Source: Kocuria soli (GTDB taxonomy: Bacteria > Actinomycetota > Actinomycetes > Actinomycetales > Micrococcaceae). From it: 64,000 nucleotides of DNA. Shown in pieces: positions 59,975-64,000 of the stretch. The DNA lies in NCBI RefSeq assembly GCF_003797835.1, contig NZ_RKMF01000016.1:1-64000 (forward strand), written 5' to 3'. Within the stretch, counting starts at the first letter, position 1. Every line of letters begins with the position of its first letter. Position numbers and translations under genes: made by a program. Below the pieces are notes generated by a model. The model saw only the letters and a program-made list of their open reading frames with translations, was not told where the DNA came from and did not search any database.

Positions 59975-60100
59975 CCGGAGAACCTGCCTTCTCGTTGCGT
60001 CGGATGTGACTGGAAACACCGGGTCAAATAAGGCGTGAATGGGGTCTAGTTGTTCCGACGGGCGCGGTCTGGACTCGGGTCAGCGTTTAGACTCGGGACC

Positions 60101-61486
60101 ATGGTTGACACTTTTTTGGCAAAGGACCGTAACCGGATCCTGATCGTCGGCGGTGGCTACGTTGGCTTCACCGTCGCCCAGCAACTTCAGAAGCGCATCA
60201 AGGCTTCCGGTGGTGTCGTGACGGTGGTTGATCCCAACCCGTACATGATGTACCTACCCTTCCTCCCCGAGGTGGCCGCGGGCAGCATCGAGGCACGCTC
60301 CGCCGTGGTCTCCCACCAGGAATACCTCAGCGACTGTGAACTGGTCTCCGGTCGCGTGACCGGCATCAACCACGCCGAACGCGTGGCGACTGTGCAGACC
60401 ATCGCCGACGGGCCCGTCATCGAAATCCCCTACGACGAGATCGTCGTCGCAGGCGGTTCCGTGACCCGCGCGTTCCCCATCAAGGGCCTGGGTGAGTCCG
60501 CGATCGGCATGAAGTCGATCGAGGAAGCCGTGGCCGTGCGCAACTGGGTGCTCGAGCGCATCGGCATCGCCTCCCAGTCCATGGACGAGGACGTTCGTCG
60601 TCGTGCCCTCACCTTCGCCGTCGTGGGCGGCGGATTCGCCGGGATCGAAACCATCGCGGAGCTCGAGGACCTCGCCCGGGACACCGTGGAGCGCGACCCG
60701 CGCCTCAAGGTCTCGGACCTGCGCTTCGTGCTGATCGAGGCCGCTGGACGCATCATGCCCGAGGTTTCCAAGGAGCGTGCCGAGAAGGTCGTGGCGCACC
60801 TGCGTTCACGCGGTATCGAGGTTCTGCTCAACACGTCGCTGGACTCGGCCGAGGACAACCACCTCAAGCTCATCAACATGCAGGACAAGTCGCCCGCCGG
60901 TGAGATGGACGTGGACACCCTCATTTGGACTGCAGGCGTTGCCGCCAACCCGCTGTCCAAGAACTCGGACTTCCCGCTCGACGAGCGCGGCCGCGTCCGC
61001 GCCGGAGCCGACCTGCGCATCACCGGCGACGACGGCCCCATCCAGGGTGCCTGGACGGCCGGCGACACCGCAGCAGTCCCGGATCTCTCCGGTGGCGGCG
61101 TCGGTGGCTTCTGCGTGCCGAACGCCCAGCACGCCGTGCGCCAGTCCAAGGTCCTGGCCAAGAACATCCTGGCCGCCCGTGAGGGCCGCGAACTCGAGGA
61201 CTACTACCACGAGAACATCGGCGCGGTCGCCGGGTTCGGTCTCAACAAGGGCGTGGCCAACCTCAAGGGCGTGGAGTTCCAGGGCTTCCCGGCCTGGGCC
61301 ATGCACCGCCTGTACCACGGCTACGCCATCCCGACTCTCGAGCACAAGGTTCGCGTGTTCACGGAGTGGGGCCTCAACATGATCTTCGGGCGCAACACCG
61401 CCCCGATCCGTCACGTGCGTGACCCCCGCCTGAACTTCCAGACCGCCACCGGTCAGGAAGTCGTGCGCACCAAGATCAGGCTCTGA
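60101..61486 (+). CDS. ndh: Type II NADH dehydrogenase
   Basis: 461 residues from ATG 60101. A single-subunit, non-proton-pumping NADH:quinone oxidoreductase at the membrane. The FAD-binding Rossmann motif is ILIVGGGYVGFTVAQQL. The NADH-binding motif is FAVVGGGFAGIETIAELEDL. The FAD-contacting motif near the end is AWTAGDTAAVPDL. The C-terminus (AMHRLYHGYAIPTLEHKVRV) provides the membrane-binding amphipathic part. A -10-like TAGACT at 60088 would put transcription near the start codon, but no -35 was found. Confidence 0.94.
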   Translation: MVDTFLAKDRNRILIVGGGYVGFTVAQQLQKRIKASGGVVTVVDPNPYMMYLPFLPEVAAGSIEARSAVVSHQEYLSDCELVSGRVTGINHAERVATVQTIADGPVIEIPYDEIVVAGGSVTRAFPIKGLGESAIGMKSIEEAVAVRNWVLERIGIASQSMDEDVRRRALTFAVVGGGFAGIETIAELEDLARDTVERDPRLKVSDLRFVLIEAAGRIMPEVSKERAEKVVAHLRSRGIEVLLNTSLDSAEDNHLKLINMQDKSPAGEMDVDTLIWTAGVAANPLSKNSDFPLDERGRVRAGADLRITGDDGPIQGAWTAGDTAAVPDLSGGGVGGFCVPNAQHAVRQSKVLAKNILAAREGRELEDYYHENIGAVAGFGLNKGVANLKGVEFQGFPAWAMHRLYHGYAIPTLEHKVRVFTEWGLNMIFGRNTAPIRHVRDPRLNFQTATGQEVVRTKIRL

Positions 61487-61500
61487 GCTGATCGAAAGGT

Positions 61501-61530
61501 AGCCCCTCACCGCGTCCGCGGGGAGGGGCT
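61501..61530 (+). terminator. Terminator-like hairpin after ndh
   Basis: AGCCCCTC (61501-61508) pairs with GAGGGGCT (61523-61530). An inner CCGCG/CGCGG pairing brings the stem to about 13 bp, with one mismatch. It lies 14 bases after the ndh stop and directly before the tRNA gene. Confidence 0.75.
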
Positions 61531-61537
61531 GGCCTGT

Positions 61538-61611
61538 GCCCCCATAGCCCAATTGGCAGAGGCAGCGGACTTAAAATCCGCGCAGTGTGGGTTCGAGTCC
61601 CACTGGGGGCA
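61538..61611 (+). tRNA. tRNA-Leu(UAA), short variable arm
   Basis: 74 bases fold to a full cloverleaf: 7-bp acceptor stem GCCCCCA/TGGGGGC, T arm GTGGG-TTCGAGT-CCCAC, and anticodon stem GCGGA/TCCGC with the 7-base loop CTTAAAA, which gives anticodon TAA at 61572-61574. The discriminator base is A (61611), as expected for leucine. The 3' CCA is not encoded. The D arm has only three clean base pairs. The variable region is about five bases instead of the long arm normal for tRNA-Leu. Confidence 0.88.
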
Positions 61612-61752
61612 CTCTAGGGTCGGGATCCAGTGCTTGAATCGGTACTCGGAATGCCCGACCACGATCGCAAACTACGGTCGATCCATCGGCGATGTAGAAG
61701 GTGCAAGAGCCGAGAGCGTTGCCGCGAGTCCATCCACGCGTACCGTGGGGTC

Positions 61753-62412
61753 ATGCGCTTTGAAGTGGACGCCATCCTGTTCGACATCGACGGCACACTG
61801 GTCGATTCCACATCGGCCGTCACCCGGTCCTGGACCAAACTGGCCGACCGCCACGGCATGGACCCGGAGCGGATTCTCAGTGTGTGTCATGGTCGCCGGT
61901 CGCGCGACACGATCGAGGACCTGTTCCCGCCGGAGTCCCATGACGACGCCGAACGTGAACTCCACGCGCTGGAACTCTCCGATCTGAGCGAGGTCATCGC
62001 GCTGCCGGGGACAGCTGCGCTGCTCACGCGGCTTCCGACGCAGCGGTGGGCCGCCGTTACATCCGGTGACCGGGAGTTGATGACGGCTCGCCTGTCGGCC
62101 GGGCAGGTGCCGGTGCCCGAGGTCATGATCACCTCGGAGGACGTCACCGTGGGCAAGCCGGATCCGCAGGGGTACCGATTGGCCGCCGAGCGTCTGGGCT
62201 TCGACCCCGTCCGGTGCCTGGTCGTCGAGGACGCGCCGGCAGGACTGCAGGCCGGTTCGGCTGCGGGGGCACACGTGCTGGCCGTGACGACCTCGCATGA
62301 CGCAGCCCAGGTCGCTCCCTTTGCCCACTCTGTGGTGGGCGACTTGAGTGAGCTTTCCGTCACGGTCGACGACGACGGAGGGCTGGTCGTGGAGTCACTG
62401 TCCGGGACATGA
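61753..62412 (+). CDS. HAD-family phosphatase (beta-phosphoglucomutase/sugar-phosphatase type)
   Basis: 219 residues from ATG 61753. The frame is open upstream but shows no homology. HAD motifs: I ILFDIDGTLVDST (Asp11, Asp13), II AAVTSGDREL (Ser/Thr), III GKPDPQGYRLAAERL (Lys) and IV CLVVEDAPAGLQAGSAAGAH. The cap is the C1 helical type after motif I. The family acts on sugar phosphates such as glycerol-3-phosphate or hexose phosphates (GPP, YfbT-like). The specificity is unknown. Confidence 0.9.
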   Translation: MRFEVDAILFDIDGTLVDSTSAVTRSWTKLADRHGMDPERILSVCHGRRSRDTIEDLFPPESHDDAERELHALELSDLSEVIALPGTAALLTRLPTQRWAAVTSGDRELMTARLSAGQVPVPEVMITSEDVTVGKPDPQGYRLAAERLGFDPVRCLVVEDAPAGLQAGSAAGAHVLAVTTSHDAAQVAPFAHSVVGDLSELSVTVDDDGGLVVESLSGT

Positions 62413-62478
62413 GGTCGCGCTGCGAATAGTGGCGGCAGAACACATTGGCTCCGGACGTCGCTGCCCGGCCGAACACGA

Positions 62479-62521
62479 TTGCTCCCAGACCGAGCCCGAC
62501 GTAAAGTCATCACATGATGAC
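62479..62521 (+). promoter_or_regulatory. Promoter with overlapping palindromic operator, probable leaderless start
   Basis: TTGCTC (62479-62484) and TAAAGT (62502-62507) are 17 bases apart. The expected start of transcription is about 62514, which is the A of the ATG of the ABC ATPase gene, so the messenger would be leaderless. The palindrome GTCATCA (62506-62512), two bases, TGATGAC (62515-62521) covers the end of the -10 and the start point, as a repressor operator would. Confidence 0.55.
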
Positions 62522-63359
62522 ATCATCGAATGATGACAAAACTGGACCACACACAGCCGGTGCGCACCCGCGCCACCGTGCCGATCCGGCCGCGTCGGAG
62601 GCATCCACCCGACTCATGAAAGGACCGGAGGCGGATGCAGGTGGACCGGCCGCGGTCAACATACGGTCGCTGACCGTCCGGAAGGGCAAGAAAGAGGTCC
62701 TCCACGGGATCGACCTGAAGCTCCGCCCCGGCAGCATCACCGGCCTGTTCGGCCCTTCGGGGTGTGGAAAGACCACGCTCATGCGCTCGATCGTCGGAGT
62801 GCAGAAGATCCACAGCGGCACGATCACCGTGCTCGGGGCGCAGCCGGGGGCCAAGGCGCTGCGCTCGGAGGTGGGATACGTGACGCAGGCCGCCGCCGTG
62901 TACCGCGACCTCACGTTGGAGCAGAACGTTCGCTACTTCGCCCGGCTGTACGGCGCGGGGGCGGAGCGTGTCAGAGAAACCATCGAGGCCGCCGGCCTGA
63001 CCGAACAGACGGAGCAGAAGGTGCAGTCCATGTCGGGTGGCCAGGCCTCCCGCGCGTCCCTCGCCTGCGCCCTGGTGGCCGACCCCAAATTCCTTGTGCT
63101 CGACGAACCCACGGTGGGCTTGGATCCCGTGACCCGCGAGGAACTGTGGGGCCATTTCCGCGGGGTGGCCGAGCGCGGAACCACCATCCTGGTGTCCAGC
63201 CACGTCATGGACGAAGCGGGTCACTGCGACCGTCTGGTGCTCATGCGCCACGGCGTGATCCTCCAGGACACCGATCCCGCGGAGCTCCTGGAGGCAACGG
63301 GTACTTCGACCTACGATCAGGCGTTCCTGTCGGTCATCACGGAAGGGGTGGCGGCATGA
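62514..63359 (+). CDS. ABC-2 type exporter ATP-binding protein
   Basis: 281 residues if the leaderless ATG at 62514 is used. An ATG at 62616 gives 247 residues that start just before the conserved domain. One ABC domain: Walker A GPSGCGKT (80-87), Q-loop YVTQAAAVYRDLTLEQN, signature MSGGQASRASLACAL, Walker B FLVLDEPTVGLDP, H-loop LVSSHVMDEAGHC. This is the DrrA/CcmA type, which exports drugs or lipids. Its stop overlaps the permease start by four bases. Confidence 0.92.
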   Translation: MMTSSNDDKTGPHTAGAHPRHRADPAASEASTRLMKGPEADAGGPAAVNIRSLTVRKGKKEVLHGIDLKLRPGSITGLFGPSGCGKTTLMRSIVGVQKIHSGTITVLGAQPGAKALRSEVGYVTQAAAVYRDLTLEQNVRYFARLYGAGAERVRETIEAAGLTEQTEQKVQSMSGGQASRASLACALVADPKFLVLDEPTVGLDPVTREELWGHFRGVAERGTTILVSSHVMDEAGHCDRLVLMRHGVILQDTDPAELLEATGTSTYDQAFLSVITEGVAA

Positions 63360-64000
63360 ACCCGCGGACCTTCGGGGCCAGTGCCCTGAGAATCATTCAG
63401 CAACTCACCACCGACCGGCGCACTCTGGGACTCATCCTGGCCGTCCCGTTGGTCCTGGTGACGTTGCTGTACTACGTCTACCGGGACGTGCCGGTGCCGC
63501 CCGGCGGGCAGGACCCGTTCCCCCGGATCGCCCTGATCATGCTGGGAATCCTGCCCATGCTGGTCATGTTCGCGGTGACGTCCGTGGCCATGTTGCGGGA
63601 GCGAACCTCCGGGACCCTGGAGCGTCTGTGGACCACGCCGCTGCACCGGGCCGACCTGGTGGGTGGATACGCCCTGGCCTTCGCCGGTATGGCGGTGTTG
63701 CAGTCGCTGCTGCTCAGTGCCGTGACGTACTGGTTCCTGGGGGTCACCACTGAGGGGTCCGCCGGGTGGGTGGTGCTGGTTGCCGCACTGTCTTCCACGG
63801 TGGGTATCGCCTTCGGGCTGCTGGCCAGTGCCTTCGCCCGCACCGAGTTCCAGGCCGTCCAGTTCATGCCCGTGTTCATCTCTCCCCAGATCTTCCTGTG
63901 CGGCCTTCTGGTGGACACGGACCTCATGCCGGATGTCCTGCAGTGGCTGTCAGAGTTCATGCCCATGACCTATGCCGTGGACGCCCTCATGCAGATTCGG
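63356..64000 (+). CDS. ABC-2 type transporter permease (partial, runs off the window)
   Basis: 215 residues are visible from ATG 63356 with no stop. The start overlaps the ATPase stop (ATGA). Hydrophobic segments include LGLILAVPLVLVTLLYYVY, ALIMLGILPMLVMFAVTSVA, LAFAGMAVLQSLLLSAVTYW and the helix at VVLVAALSSTVGIAFGLLAS. The family motif M-L-R-E-R-T-S-G-T-L-E-R-L is present. This is an ABC2_membrane (DrrB-like) permease and forms an exporter with the preceding ATPase. About one fifth of the protein is probably missing. A TetR regulator gene may follow outside the window. Confidence 0.9.
   Translation, partial: MNPRTFGASALRIIQQLTTDRRTLGLILAVPLVLVTLLYYVYRDVPVPPGGQDPFPRIALIMLGILPMLVMFAVTSVAMLRERTSGTLERLWTTPLHRADLVGGYALAFAGMAVLQSLLLSAVTYWFLGVTTEGSAGWVVLVAALSSTVGIAFGLLASAFARTEFQAVQFMPVFISPQIFLCGLLVDTDLMPDVLQWLSEFMPMTYAVDALMQIR

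Noticed and set aside
60088-60101. Leaderless promoter for ndh at TAGACT
   Set aside because: No acceptable -35 at 16-18 bases. The spacing is suggestive but unsupported.

Overview
The window is high-GC DNA with actinobacterial gene order and content: DUF6350-purN-purH, the FtsB/DivIC-DUF501-Ppx block downstream of enolase, an sdhCDAB operon, many GTG starts and back-to-back overlapping genes. A member of the Micrococcales, probably Micrococcaceae-like, is the best guess. This rests on remembered gene order and protein character, not on a database search.

Layout. 1-100 holds the 3' end of an IS-type transposase. 123-9384 holds an MbfA/VIT-type iron transporter, then a three-gene locus that I cannot assign: a SNF2-family helicase with a downstream unknown gene on the minus strand, and a divergent 1044-residue unknown protein on the plus strand. 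A previously unlisted 51-residue membrane protein follows it. 9629-20889 carries a GT4 glycosyltransferase, DUF6350, purN, purH, a substrate-binding/VWA-like protein, a LacI regulator, a Gfo/Idh/MocA oxidoreductase, a TetR regulator and a gamma-carbonic anhydrase. 21031-24309 is a beta-phosphoglucomutase/GH65 phosphorylase fusion. 24560-30816 is a 5-oxoproline utilisation locus: a GntR regulator divergent from an NRAMP-like transporter, pxpA, fused pxpB-pxpC, and a biotin carboxylase-BCCP fusion.

30933-37094 contains glyA-folD (one-carbon metabolism), a small membrane protein, xthA, trpS and a YihY-type membrane protein. 37277-40798 is the succinate dehydrogenase operon sdhCDAB on the minus strand. 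41095-43560 has a mannose-1-phosphate guanylyltransferase and an M20 amidohydrolase. 43781-53835 is a nucleoside uptake and salvage cluster: BMP-family lipoprotein, ABC ATPase, two permeases, cytidine deaminase, thymidine phosphorylase, a low-complexity protein of unknown role, and adenosine deaminase. A striking 44-bp perfect palindrome made mostly of G and C runs separates the lipoprotein gene from the ATPase gene. 53832-59974 is a housekeeping block: mazG, eno, ftsB-like, DUF501, ppx and a membrane-anchored subtilase. 60101-64000 has type II NADH dehydrogenase, a short tRNA with a UAA (Leu) anticodon, a HAD phosphatase, and an ABC-2 type exporter whose permease runs off the end.

Several intrinsic terminators with perfect stems are visible: between the gamma-CA and GH65 genes, after folD, between the YihY-type gene and sdhB, after eno, and after ndh. 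No gap without a gene exceeds 300 bases. The larger gaps (1251-1525, 17053-17335, 24310-24559, 40799-41094, 43561-43780, 54570-54782) look like promoter regions. I saw no rRNA, CRISPR array, prophage or replication origin.

The best candidates for something undescribed are the SNF2 helicase plus two unknown proteins at 1526-9209, the 5-oxoproline locus that carries its own biotin carboxylase, and the palindrome in the nucleoside transporter operon.
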